This document shows positions 28,201 to 35,228 of a DNA stretch of 53,414 bases, piece by piece. A program made the position numbers and the translations under genes. Source of the DNA: Candidatus Gastranaerophilales bacterium (lineage in GTDB: Bacteria > Cyanobacteriota > Vampirovibrionia > Gastranaerophilales > Gastranaerophilaceae); the NCBI GenBank assembly GCA_024695865.1, contig JAILHI010000030.1, forward strand, positions 1 to 53,414, given 5' to 3'. Position 1 is the stretch's first letter. Each line of letters starts with the position of its first letter. Under the pieces are notes generated by a model, which saw nothing but the letters and a program-made list of their open reading frames with translations, had not been told where the DNA came from and did not search any database.

Positions 28201-30120
28201 CTTGCTTTAAATAACAAAACTTCGGTTGTTGCAGGCGATTCAAAATATACATTGCAAAATGCCGAAGCAAACGGCAATATCTTGGTCAATCCGATTCACA
28301 ATCTGAATGACAACAAAGATATGGCAATTGTCGGCATTAATCTTCCCAACACTACAACGGCAAATGTTTACAACAAAACAGAAGGCGGAACGATTACCGT
28401 TACGGGAAATACTTTGGTTGATAACAATTCGGTATTGAAAATGGAAGCAACCGATGCAATTACCTTGGCTGATACACAAATAGGTTCGGCATCAAATTCA
28501 AGTAACGGAACGATTGAATTAAATGCTCCGAAAATTACCTTTAACAATGCGGTTAACACGCCTGTCTTGTTGAAAGGTCAAAATTCGGTTATGAACCTTA
28601 TCGGTGATACCGATATTGCCAATGACTTTACAATTCAGCATGCAACGTTGAATTTGAACGGCAATATGAACATCGGCGGTAATTACAGAGTCGGTTCAAC
28701 GGTTAATATGGCTAATGGCATAATAAATACCCAGAATGTTGCAGGAAATATGACCGTTACGGATAATACTCAATATACGGTTGATATTAACGGTTTAACG
28801 TTACAATCCGATAAAGTTGTGGTCGGCGGAAGAATACAGGGTGCTTCAGGTGGTTTATCTCTTAATGTAGCCGGAATTAATCTGATGTTTGAACCTAAAG
28901 AAGAAAATACAATTTATCAGATTTTTGAAGATTCTTACGCACGCAGCGGACAGGAAAATGATTCACTTTCTTATATAACATCACTCGGTAGTCAGGTTCT
29001 TGAATCACCTGTCGGTAAATACGTATTTATGTCGGCAGGAAACGGCAGATATCTGTTATCAAGAATTTCGGTTCAACCGGAAGTACAAGCGGGTCAGATT
29101 GCTACGCAAACAGGCTTATATACAAACTTAAATGCCTACAGAATGGCATTTGCAAACAACGATACTCTGATGACGTTGCCGAAAAGGGAACGTGAAGCAT
29201 ACTTAAATGCAAACAGATATGTTGAAGCTGATGAGTTAACACCGAATTATTCGGGCGATCAGACAGCAGATACAAGCAATACTGCATTTGACGTTGATAA
29301 ACAAGGCAAAATTTTATACGAAAGATATAAATACCCGCAAAATACAGGCGGTGGATGGATTAGAGCCTATGGTGAATTTGAAAAAGTCAGATTCTCAAAC
29401 GGCCCTGATGTTAACAATAATATGTACGGTATCTATGCAGGTGTAGATTCCAAAGTATTTGACCACAAGCATGGCTTCAAGAGTTCATACGGCTTCTATG
29501 CAGGTTATGACGGTTCTCACCAGACTTATCAGGGAACAGGCATTTACCAAAACGGCGGTACTATGGGTGTAACGGGAACCTTGTACAAAGGTGACTTCTC
29601 GAACTCCACAACCTTGAACATAGGTGCAAGCGGTTCAGATGTTTCATCTCGTACGATGGGTACTGATTTCTGGTCACTCAGAGGCGGTATTGCTAACAAA
29701 TCTGCTTACAACTGGGATTTGGCAGACGGTAGATTTATTATTCAGCCTCATTTGTTAATGTCTTTGACAACTGTTAACGTCTTCCCGTACACAGTAGGAC
29801 TTGCAAAAGCTGACGGAGATTCAATCTTTGCCTTCCAACTTGCTCCCGGTCTTAAGTTAGCATTTAACACGGCAAATGGCTGGCAGCCGTATTTGAACTG
29901 TGATTTCAACTGGATATTGGGCGGAGCATCAGGCTCAACCGTTAACTATGTAAGATTACCCGAATTATCGAGTGATCCGTGGATTGAATATGGCTTAGGT
30001 CTCCAGAAACGCTGGGGTGAAAGATTTACCGGATACGGACAGGCAATGTTCAGAAGTTTGGGCAGAAGCGGTGTCGCATTCTCGGCAGGTATGCGTTGGA
30101 GAGTCGGCGACGGTCAATAA
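22207..30120 (+). CDS. Autotransporter adhesin with about 40 Pmp-type GGA[IV]YN repeats (2637 residues)
   Basis: The signal peptide (MKNSHSRIITAALVCSLLGF, cleavage near ANA) leads into a passenger. From about residue 155 to 1265 the passenger carries some 40 GGAVYN/GGAIYN motifs, each usually preceded by FTKNTA or YNKAT. This is the paired FxxN and GGA(I/V/L) signature of chlamydial Pmp passengers. A block FGDGTEANANTA recurs eight times. Residues 1265-2380 are strand-rich without GGA motifs and include autotransporter-associated repeats (GGFTGTYNQNGGTTRF). The barrel (about 2381-2637) begins GGGWIRAYGEFEKV, ends MRWRVGDGQ, and is clearly paralogous to the barrel of the upstream gene. An AAGGAT site lies 5 nt before the ATG. 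The likely role is a surface-displayed adhesin; the ligand is unknown. Confidence 0.92.
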   Translation: MKNSHSRIITAALVCSLLGFADVANAVDVNNYAGLSGAITAGNPVNLTGDVTDFSAALTISKNAYNCNLTGNNHSIVTNAAVQMLTVNNGNALNMTYTTLKEKDGLANAVTLILNNGTTTAEHGAFYNAGNAALTNVGTMSLTYSTVSNNASGTVGGGINNSGKLTLTETSFTKNTATYNGGAIYNSYDAEGDPVIISGSSFGDGTEVNANSAAMGGAIYNTGKVTVRSHDEKNTNFNYNKATTSGGAVYNTSSGEVIFENNTSFVNNTAQTGGAVYNAGNVTSTRNTFDNNYASENGGAVYNIGTAAFTNGTFTKNTAATSGGAIYNKSEDKTLSLNTTTFGNGGASGSNSAENGGAVYNSSGTLSVINSTFNYNEATAGGGAIYNAAGTLQSDANTSYKLNRANNGGAIYNGENAVSATITGSTFTKNTATVGGGAVYNASVNSVMTLDGALFGDGTEANANTAARGGAVYNTGKLNSNSTTTYNYNKATTSGGAIYNAEGAQESTVSSRFAKNDAATSGGAIYNASTNNNLILSGAQFGDGTDDNANTSTNGGAVYNTGKLVVNNSTVFTNNKATTAGGAVYNAGTFTSAAESQYVLNTAVSGGAIYNAETAKESTVSGILAKNTATNGGAVYNASANYNLILSGTQFGDGTEANANTATSGGAVYNTGKLTSNNNTIYAYNKATSGGAVYNAGTLTSEEATTYTLNSAVSGGAIYNAANAKESTVNGTFTKNSATSGGAVYNASTTNNLILSGAKFGDGTNANANTATSGGAVYNAGKLNVNNNTSFNYNTATNGGAVYNDENALASTIGPATFTKNTATSGGALYNAATANALLLDDAAFGDGTEANANTAVNGGAVYNTGLLVTGDTTFNYNKAVTAEEGVDTKGGAIYNAGTLTSGAGTTYISNTAKQGGAIYNIETAAESSIVGSTFTKNSATDVGGAIVNDAANLLTIDSSTFGDGTEANANTAVYGGAIYNTGKLKTQNGTNFNYNKADVGGAIVNATAGTLTSDQTTYSKNTASTSGGAVYNLGKINSTNSTYSSNTATANYGGAIANYAKTEKVTLSGDTFENNTAIAGGAVFNMEDAQLESTNVTYSNNTAKQGGAIFNYGRKDEESGDYFYGTTTITGGNFTSNKALNGGAGGAVYNNGLLTSENVTYTSNLAVKSEDGATPGRGGAVYNDLNAQASTIKGGSFVGNQASSAGGAIFNTAENALVIDGVTFGDGTNANANMSVNGGAIYNDNKMTIKGNTDFNGNIAIENGGAIYNNYVLNITPAESETVLFRGNLSNYDAQAQTAVSNAIYNVATVTLDGAGAVTTNDSFGGTGTLAKTGTGSFNITATETNNPVVTQGVINATAGVINVDGSAGSAGAGLQGTTSVTLSDTMTSLNLKGKGAVTGKDVTVNVPVVKATSTGNVLGGVNLNVAGTEEKPVVVTVGDGENDGSLEIRSLATAEALGSANINKYTDITVATKGDLLLNPTGGDVIFEAENVNNKAVYLDSDAALTITGTNVNSAGRVKFNENKIVTADNTAKFNVTGGVTHDINTDYSDTQVVYTQSNGSVVNLNNTFFDAQEGSKVTSDAILNLNEGAVLVNDNLVIENGAIGINPNTVSEFSELKATTDNSNIKYGDNYIKLNQAHVILNNGTYISSENADPVTGKVEIGTGTNALKALTIVDTGIKENTDVNLKGGTLTLQNTADLPSTNTITIDENSVLNIANSSDVYNIKSTLVGTGTINNDNTTSNFMGNSGGFTGTYNQNGGTTRFTTGSTYFGEGVKHNITNDGSLIFEEGVKFLNETTPVVSNVVNSSLTVATAGSKSDLSTGVSKVDPNGVVSVNLTNSDLLLNKYTEVTNSTANVAIGDDGTGTLPIKNLSMGNTPYTTTTDLVTYSPTQDVTFNVYNANAAENVGTVTVGDNFTIENPNSYVTTLNMGQNTQLVLNVSDKGKLNKRELGMSVGTQQTAYAANNATITKTGNGKVYLSGDNSNFHGNIDIRNGELALNNKTSVVAGDSKYTLQNAEANGNILVNPIHNLNDNKDMAIVGINLPNTTTANVYNKTEGGTITVTGNTLVDNNSVLKMEATDAITLADTQIGSASNSSNGTIELNAPKITFNNAVNTPVLLKGQNSVMNLIGDTDIANDFTIQHATLNLNGNMNIGGNYRVGSTVNMANGIINTQNVAGNMTVTDNTQYTVDINGLTLQSDKVVVGGRIQGASGGLSLNVAGINLMFEPKEENTIYQIFEDSYARSGQENDSLSYITSLGSQVLESPVGKYVFMSAGNGRYLLSRISVQPEVQAGQIATQTGLYTNLNAYRMAFANNDTLMTLPKREREAYLNANRYVEADELTPNYSGDQTADTSNTAFDVDKQGKILYERYKYPQNTGGGWIRAYGEFEKVRFSNGPDVNNNMYGIYAGVDSKVFDHKHGFKSSYGFYAGYDGSHQTYQGTGIYQNGGTMGVTGTLYKGDFSNSTTLNIGASGSDVSSRTMGTDFWSLRGGIANKSAYNWDLADGRFIIQPHLLMSLTTVNVFPYTVGLAKADGDSIFAFQLAPGLKLAFNTANGWQPYLNCDFNWILGGASGSTVNYVRLPELSSDPWIEYGLGLQKRWGERFTGYGQAMFRSLGRSGVAFSAGMRWRVGDGQ
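23827..24740 (+). repeat. Tandem repeats of about 330 bp in the Pmp-like passenger
   Basis: The TTCGGTGACGG... anchor of the FGDGT block lies at 23827, 24157, 24484 and 24740, so spacings are 330, 327 and about 256 nt. The first three units share near-identical SGGAVYNTGKL, YNKAT and TLNSAVSGGAIYN blocks in the same order. Confidence 0.8.
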
Positions 30121-30138
30121 TCCGATAAATAAAACTAT

Positions 30139-30170
30139 AAAAGAGGGCTGTTTAACGGTCCTCTTTTTTA
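30139..30170 (+). terminator. Terminator after the second autotransporter
   Basis: AAAAGAGGGCTGTT pairs with AACGGTCCTCTTTT over about 12-14 bp with two G-U pairs, followed by T. Confidence 0.85.
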
Positions 30171-30188
30171 ATGTGATAAATTTTGTAG

Positions 30189-30194
30189 TATCAT
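30189..30194 (+). promoter_or_regulatory. Possible -10 box for a leaderless transcript
   Basis: TATCAT ends 6 nt before the next ATG, and no ribosome site is visible there. Transcription would start at or next to the A of the ATG. No -35 is evident. Confidence 0.3.
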
Positions 30195-30200
30195 ATTTGT

Positions 30201-30899
30201 ATGGAAAAGGAATATTTTGTCTTATATACACCGCAGGAGATGAATAAAGCGTATAGCCTTTTGTCTGAAACCATTACCGATGAGGAAATTACAAATCTTC
30301 TGATAAACGGTGATGATATAGACAGGCAGGCGGCGCTTCTGCATCTTAATAAAATATCCTCAAAACAGCAGGCAGATATTTTGTTGTCTTTGCTGACGGG
30401 GCAGCACGGTCCCGTCAGAGAGATTTGTTCCGCAAAAATCAATGAATTTTTGCGGACGGAAGATATGAGAAAATATTTTTACGGAGATAAAACGCTCCAA
30501 ATTTTGCTTAATTCTCTTAATGATATTATTCCTACCGTTGTGAGAAATATTTTAGAGGTTATAAGATTTTTGCCCGAGAAAAAAGTTTTTTGTGATTTGC
30601 TTTTGGACAGGATTCTTGCGTTAAGAGATTGTCAGGAAGAAATGGAAGTTTTGTCAAATCACGAAATTACAAAAAGGACTTTTAAATTATACTGGTATAT
30701 GGAGGCTTTGGCTGAAATAACGGGGGAAACGGAAGATTTATCCAAACTTGAGCAGATAATCGAATTTACATATCAGGACGAAAATTACACTATCAGAGAA
30801 AAAGCCGCAAAAATATTAGCGGGAATTGATGGTTTTGAAAGATACAAAGAAGTTTTGTCCAAAGACAAAAATCCCTACGTGTTTTTTTATTTTAAATGA
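30201..30899 (+). CDS. HEAT-like helical repeat protein
   Basis: The 232 residues form an all-helical solenoid-like pattern: DDIDRQAALLHLNKIS, GPVREICSAKINEFL, TVVRNILEVIRFLP and YTIREKAAKILAGIDG. These resemble HEAT/PBS-lyase type repeats, which usually bind proteins. There is no signal peptide or membrane segment, so it is cytoplasmic. No ribosome site precedes the chosen ATG; a later in-frame ATG at 30240 has AGGAG but only 1 nt away, too close to work well. The gene lies between the adhesins and an ABC exporter, which has its own promoter. Function unknown. Confidence 0.7.
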   Translation: MEKEYFVLYTPQEMNKAYSLLSETITDEEITNLLINGDDIDRQAALLHLNKISSKQQADILLSLLTGQHGPVREICSAKINEFLRTEDMRKYFYGDKTLQILLNSLNDIIPTVVRNILEVIRFLPEKKVFCDLLLDRILALRDCQEEMEVLSNHEITKRTFKLYWYMEALAEITGETEDLSKLEQIIEFTYQDENYTIREKAAKILAGIDGFERYKEVLSKDKNPYVFFYFK

Positions 30900-30901
30900 T
30901 A

Positions 30902-30910
30902 TGTTATAAT
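30902..30910 (+). promoter_or_regulatory. Extended -10 promoter of the ABC exporter
   Basis: TGT-TATAAT overlaps the end of the preceding gene, 20 nt before the ATG. AAAGGGG at 30917-30923 is the ribosome site. Confidence 0.6.
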
Positions 30911-30930
30911 ATTTTCAAAGGGGTATTATT

Positions 30931-32730
30931 ATGTTTTATACAACATTTTTTAAATTTCTGAAATATTTCGGAAAAGGGCATGAAAAACAGATTTGTCTTA
31001 TGGCAATTTATACCGCTTTGACCAGCTTTTTTGAATTTGCCAGTGTTGCAATTATATTACCCTTTATTATTGTTTTGATTAGTCCGGGAACGATGAATAA
31101 TAATTTCTTTATCCGTGCGGCGAGGGAAATTTTTAATCTTCCGACGGATATTGATGTATTAAAATTTTCCGCTCTGGTTTTAATTGCAATGATTCTTGCA
31201 AAGAACATTTACGGTATTTTTATAATGTATTGGCAGAATAAACTTTTAAAAGAATGGGCGCTCGATATCAAACAGATGTTTATGAGAATGTATCTGTATG
31301 CCCCGTTTGAAATGAATGTCAGAGAAGGCGACAGTGACAGATTTTTCAATATTTCGCAGGATGTCGATAATGTTTTTAACAATTTTGTTTTCAGGGTAAT
31401 TGTTTTTACGACAAATACTATTGTAGTCGGTATGATTTTTACATGGATAATTTGTCTTTTACCGAAATACACGATACTTGCGGCGCTGTTTTTCACGGTT
31501 TCTGCTTCTTTGCAAAACCGTTTGATTTTCCGTCAGGCAAAGTTGTATGCTGATGATAAATATAAACTTACAACGGGCGTTTATGATGTTCTGATGAAAA
31601 GTTTAAGATGTCTGAAGGAAATTAAAATAACAAGTTCCGAAAACTTCTTTTATAAGGTTTACAAAAAGTTGTCCGCTAAACTTGTGCCATTGGAAGAAAA
31701 AATCAATTTATTGCCGATAATCCCGCAATATGTTATTGAAATGATATTTGTATTTACAATTATTATATTGTTTGTCGGAATCTTTAAGGAATACGGCATT
31801 AACAGGGAAGAAGTTCTGATTTCACTTGGTATTGTTTGTATTTCATTATTCAGAATTTTGCCTCTTATGAACAAGAGTCAGGTTTGTATAAATTATATTG
31901 ACATGTACAGAGAATATCCTCCGAAGATATTTGAATTGTATGATTCATTTAAGGCATACGAAAACTATTATTATGAACCCGACAAGACGAGAATACCTTT
32001 TAATGATTCAATAAGGGTTGAAAATTTATCCTATTCTTATGATAAGGAAAATCCTGTTCTTGATGATATCAATTTTACTGTCAAAAAAGGCGAATATATC
32101 GGTATAATAGGTGTTTCGGGTGCAGGTAAAACCACTCTTACGGATTGTCTGACAGGTCTTTTAATCGGAGAAGGTAATATCTATATTGACGATAATGTTT
32201 TAACTTATGAGAATATAAAACAGTATCAAAATATTATAGGTTATGTAACCCAGAATACGAATACGATTGCAGGTGATTTAAAAACAAACGTTGCATGGGG
32301 TATTCCCGAAGATGAGGTTGATGATGAAAAAGTTACCGAGGCATTAAAATTTGCGAATTTGTACGACCAGTTGACAGAATCATCAAGCAGAACGGGTACA
32401 GTTATAAACCCTGACGGAACGGGTCTTTCGCAGGGACAAATTCAGAGAATAGGTATTGCAAGAGCCTTTTACCGAAATCCCGAATTGCTGATTTTTGATG
32501 AGGCAACTTCGTCTTTGGATGTTAATACCGAAAATGAAATCATTGAAATACTTGAAAAGAAAAAGGGTGATATTACAATGATTGCGGTATCGCACAGATT
32601 GAGTACGTTAAAGATGTGCGACAGAATTATTTATATGTCTGAAGGCAAAATTGTTGATATCGGTTCTTTCTGGGAATTGAGCGAAAAATACGAAGAATTT
32701 GCCAAATTTTTGGAAAATTCAAGTCTTTAA
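30931..32730 (+). CDS. ABC exporter, PglK/MsbA-like half-transporter
   Basis: The 599-residue fused membrane/ATPase protein has about six membrane segments within residues 1-330. The nucleotide-binding domain has Walker A GVSGAGKTT (about 394-402), a Q-loop YVTQNT, the signature LSQGQIQR (about 500), Walker B LLIFDEATSSLD (about 520) and the H-loop SHR. The catalytic Glu after Walker B Asp is present. Length and the N-terminal membrane region look like PglK-type flippases of lipid-linked oligosaccharides, with MsbA-type lipid A exporters as the alternative; it would act as a homodimer in the inner membrane. It follows the two adhesin genes and is some 9 kb from the glycan cluster. Substrate is inferred, not shown. 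Confidence 0.8.
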   Translation: MFYTTFFKFLKYFGKGHEKQICLMAIYTALTSFFEFASVAIILPFIIVLISPGTMNNNFFIRAAREIFNLPTDIDVLKFSALVLIAMILAKNIYGIFIMYWQNKLLKEWALDIKQMFMRMYLYAPFEMNVREGDSDRFFNISQDVDNVFNNFVFRVIVFTTNTIVVGMIFTWIICLLPKYTILAALFFTVSASLQNRLIFRQAKLYADDKYKLTTGVYDVLMKSLRCLKEIKITSSENFFYKVYKKLSAKLVPLEEKINLLPIIPQYVIEMIFVFTIIILFVGIFKEYGINREEVLISLGIVCISLFRILPLMNKSQVCINYIDMYREYPPKIFELYDSFKAYENYYYEPDKTRIPFNDSIRVENLSYSYDKENPVLDDINFTVKKGEYIGIIGVSGAGKTTLTDCLTGLLIGEGNIYIDDNVLTYENIKQYQNIIGYVTQNTNTIAGDLKTNVAWGIPEDEVDDEKVTEALKFANLYDQLTESSSRTGTVINPDGTGLSQGQIQRIGIARAFYRNPELLIFDEATSSLDVNTENEIIEILEKKKGDITMIAVSHRLSTLKMCDRIIYMSEGKIVDIGSFWELSEKYEEFAKFLENSSL

Positions 32731-32734
32731 TCCG

Positions 32735-33050
32735 TAGAAGCGGGATTGCCATGCTTTGCTTACAAAGGCAATATACGTCATTACGAGGAGCGGATGCGAC
32801 GAAGTAATCCCGAAAACCGAAAAGGATTGCCACGCTTTGTCTTGGATTTTGTTTCACAAAAAGCACTTGTTCGCTGTCTTGACCTGTTCGCAATAAACGG
32901 CGTTACGGTCTTGCTCCTCGCAAGCCCTTCAGCCTCTGCTCACAGGTCGCTTCACTACGTTGCCGCTCACTTTGCTTTTTGCTACTTCGGCGTTCCCTCG
33001 TTTCACTCGGTCAGCCTACACAAAATCCGCTCGCTCGCAATGACAACAGA
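32735..33050. repeat. Dispersed palindromic repeat element, large copy
   Basis: A 365-nt gap between convergent genes is filled by this element, of higher GC than its surroundings. It contains CGGGATTGCC near 32748, GTCATTACGAGGAGCGGATG with AATCCCG near 32777-32813, and ACCGAAAAGGATTGCCAC (32816-32833). It ends in CTCGCAATGACA (33034-33045). The 18-nt ACCGAAA segment recurs with one mismatch at 51836-51853, and GCAATGACA recurs at 51872-51880. An open frame through it (32746-33090) looks accidental. I see no strong terminator for the exporter mRNA. Confidence 0.65.
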
Positions 33051-33066
33051 TATAATAATTTACAAC

Positions 33067-33099
33067 TTTTTTGCGGTAACAAACAGATAATTCTCTTAT
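33067..33099 (+). repeat. Dispersed 33-nt repeat (third copy)
   Basis: TTTTTTGCGGTAACAAACAG followed by ATAATTCTCTTAT differs at about 4 of 33 positions from the element near 1611-1643, and is also related to 1463-1494. It covers the rsmI stop codon. Confidence 0.55.
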
Positions 33100-33911
33100 T
33101 TCAAATTGACTGCAAGTTGATAGACTTGATTTTTCGGATAATTTTTTACCGAGGATAAAATTTTTGAAATATCTTTATCGGAAAAACCCTGTTTTTTAAG
33201 GATTTGAATATCTTTTTTTATCACAGCTTCATCGCAGTTTTCATCATTTTGTCCAAAGACCATAGCGACGATTTCGCCTTTAAGGGTATTTTTTTCATAA
33301 TATTCCGAAATTTCTCCGACGGAACCCGAAATAATTTCTTCGTGAATTTTGGTTAACTCTCTGCCGACGGCAATTTGTCTGTCGCTGCCGAATAGTTCGG
33401 AAATTAAATTTAAGGTATCGCTGAAACGGTTTGGAGAGTCGTAGAAAACACAGTTTATAAAAGAAAATTTTTCAAAAAGTTCTTTTTTTTGGCTGTTTGT
33501 TTTCGGCAGAAAACCGACAAAAGTAAAAAATTCATTTTCTCTCGGAACGGCTGATAAAAAGGCGGTTAAAGCGCATGCCCCCGGGATTGCTATAACTTTA
33601 TGCCCCGATTTTACAAGTTCTTTTATTAAAACAGACCCCGGGTCGCAGATGTTCGGTGTTCCCGCATCTGAAACAAGAGCAACAGTGCCGTTGTTTTCGA
33701 GAATTTCGGATATTTTTGAACTCCGCTGTTTTTCGTTAAATTTATGACAGTCGATTAATTTTGTATTAATTTGGTATTTGTTTAATAAAATTTGTGTGTT
33801 TCTTGTATCTTCGCAGGCGATACAATCAGCCTTTTTCAATACTTCCAAGGCTCTTAAAGAAACGTCGTCAAGATTTCCGATAGGCAGGGCAACAGTGTAT
33901 AAAACGCCCAT
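33096..33911 (-). CDS. rsmI: 16S rRNA (cytidine1402-2'-O)-methyltransferase RsmI
   Basis: The 271-residue protein has the SAM-dependent tetrapyrrole-methylase fold with RsmI signatures: YTVALPIGNLDDVSLRA at the N-terminus, CEDTRNTQILLNKY, VSDAGTPNICDPGSVLI and the long IPGACALTAFLSAVP segment. RsmI methylates the ribose of C1402 in the 16S rRNA decoding centre, improving start-codon fidelity. Length matches the family. The ATG overlaps the stop of the preceding gene by one base (TAATG), implying translational coupling. Confidence 0.95.
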   Translation of the reverse strand: MGVLYTVALPIGNLDDVSLRALEVLKKADCIACEDTRNTQILLNKYQINTKLIDCHKFNEKQRSSKISEILENNGTVALVSDAGTPNICDPGSVLIKELVKSGHKVIAIPGACALTAFLSAVPRENEFFTFVGFLPKTNSQKKELFEKFSFINCVFYDSPNRFSDTLNLISELFGSDRQIAVGRELTKIHEEIISGSVGEISEYYEKNTLKGEIVAMVFGQNDENCDEAVIKKDIQILKKQGFSDKDISKILSSVKNYPKNQVYQLAVNLK

Positions 33912-34186
33912 TAAAATCCTCTTTTGCGTTTGTCGGGAGCCGAATACTGCTCGTCAAAATTTTTAAAAGATTTATGTAATCCTGTTATTGCAAGGATATT
34001 AAGTATTTCAGGTGCAGCATTTTTTATGTATAATTTTTTACCGTTTAAAACGGCCGCCTTGTGTATGTCCGAGATTTTTCTGATATCCTGTAAGGCAATA
34101 TTATCAACTTCTTCAAAATCTACCGATATATCATCGGTAAAATCTAAGTTGATGTCATTTGTCATTTCCTGATGTCTGATTTTCAT
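33911..34186 (-). CDS. Small STAS-domain protein
   Basis: The 91 residues fit a STAS (anti-sigma-antagonist-like) domain: LDFTDDISVDFEEVDNIALQDIRKISD, KKLYIKNAAPEILNILAITGLHKSF. Known STAS proteins such as SpoIIAA are switched by phosphorylation of a Ser in a DSSG-like loop. Here the loop reads VDNIALQDI with no Ser, so phosphorylation control looks lost. No anti-sigma kinase is present nearby. It is coupled to rsmI by a TAATG overlap. A weak CGGGAT precedes the ATG, and a TATACT box lies about 50 nt upstream on this strand. Confidence 0.6.
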   Translation of the reverse strand: MKIRHQEMTNDINLDFTDDISVDFEEVDNIALQDIRKISDIHKAAVLNGKKLYIKNAAPEILNILAITGLHKSFKNFDEQYSAPDKRKRGF

Positions 34187-34270
34187 TTTAATCCCGAGTA
34201 GTCACATATTTGTTGTGTATAGTATAATATTAGAATACTTTAAAAATTTTTTCAAGTTTTTAAAATATTT

Positions 34271-34963
34271 TTATGATTTTACGGCTTTTTTAAGATTGTT
34301 TTTGTATTCGATAAATTCAAAGTCTGATTTTTGCAAATCTTCGGGAACGGTTACAGTACCTGCATAAGCCGTATTTGCAAATCTGTGAACGTTTCCGTGA
34401 ATTGAATTATGAAGAGTCTGATTGCTTTTATTTCTGAGAGTATTAATTTCTATAATCTGATTTTTTTGGCGGATAACTGTTTCTGTGTGCAAATCCGAAC
34501 CTTTTGAGTTTTTGTTTAAATTGTTGATTTTTTTTGATAAAAGGGCTGTTCCCAAAACGCCTGCAAGGATAAGAAGAACGGCAGCAATATCTTTTTTGTT
34601 GTTTTTCAGAGGGATAAAACTTCCGTCTTTTGCATATAAGAGTTCAAAATCCGCAATATTTTCGCCGAAGATGTTGATGAAGGCATGCTTGCCGTTTTGG
34701 ATAACGCTGATTTCAATATCTTTCGGTGCGTTTTTATAGATTGTTTTTAAGTTTTCGATAATTCCCGTATTTTTTAACTGAATTTGAATTTCGTTCAGGG
34801 AAATTTTCTTTTTGTTGATAACGGATTTATCGATGCCGAGATAGATTTTGCCGACACCGTTATCGGAAACTATTTCAACAGAGGATAAGGAAGATGCAAA
34901 AACGCTGTTTGCAGATAAAATGAAACAAATACACATTAACCACTTACAAAAGAATTTTCCCAT
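34271..34963 (-). CDS. Secreted or membrane-anchored protein of unknown function
   Basis: The 230 residues start with a signal peptide (KFFCKWLMCICFILSANS, cleavage near VFA). Next is a beta-rich region (about 25-115; SVEIVSDNGVGKIYLGIDKS, DIEISVIQNGKHAFINIFGE) that resembles an AMIN-like domain, by pattern only. One membrane segment (DIAAVLLILAGVLGTALLS, about 124-142) is followed by a polar tail. This suggests a periplasmic sensor-like domain tied to the inner membrane, with the tail inside. No family is certain. It is divergent from the GH13-like gene and 85 nt upstream of the STAS gene on the same strand. Confidence 0.65.
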   Translation of the reverse strand: MGKFFCKWLMCICFILSANSVFASSLSSVEIVSDNGVGKIYLGIDKSVINKKKISLNEIQIQLKNTGIIENLKTIYKNAPKDIEISVIQNGKHAFINIFGENIADFELLYAKDGSFIPLKNNKKDIAAVLLILAGVLGTALLSKKINNLNKNSKGSDLHTETVIRQKNQIIEINTLRNKSNQTLHNSIHGNVHRFANTAYAGTVTVPEDLQKSDFEFIEYKNNLKKAVKS

Positions 34964-35193
34964 TCTTCAATATACTCCGTTTGCTAACAGAATAAGAATA
35001 CAATATTCCTTTTGGATTTACATCAACCAAAATATTTAAAAAACATATTAACCACAGGGTGAATTGTCAAAAATATCAACCAAAAATATGATGACTTTAA
35101 ATATTTTCGGCATAGATATATCAGGAAACTGCTTTTTATATGTTAGTATGGATATTTACGTATTTTAATAATCACACAAAAAGACAAAAAATA

Positions 35194-35202
35194 TGCTACA
35201 AT
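35194..35202 (+). promoter_or_regulatory. Extended -10 promoter of the GH13-like/nagZ operon
   Basis: TGC-TACAAT, with GTGAGGA as ribosome site before the ATG at 35229. The 265-nt divergent region has no further clear feature. Confidence 0.6.
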
Positions 35203-35228
35203 AAGAAATCATCAAGTGAGGATTTTGT

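Noticed and set aside
5969-29000. Regular repeats as a possible CRISPR array
   Set aside because: The periodicity (288, 330, 600 bp) is in frame within continuous coding sequence and the units are diverged; there are no identical short repeats with unique spacers.
32746-33090. 114-residue plus-strand open frame after the ABC exporter
   Set aside because: It runs through the dispersed palindromic element, has no ribosome site and no protein-like pattern.
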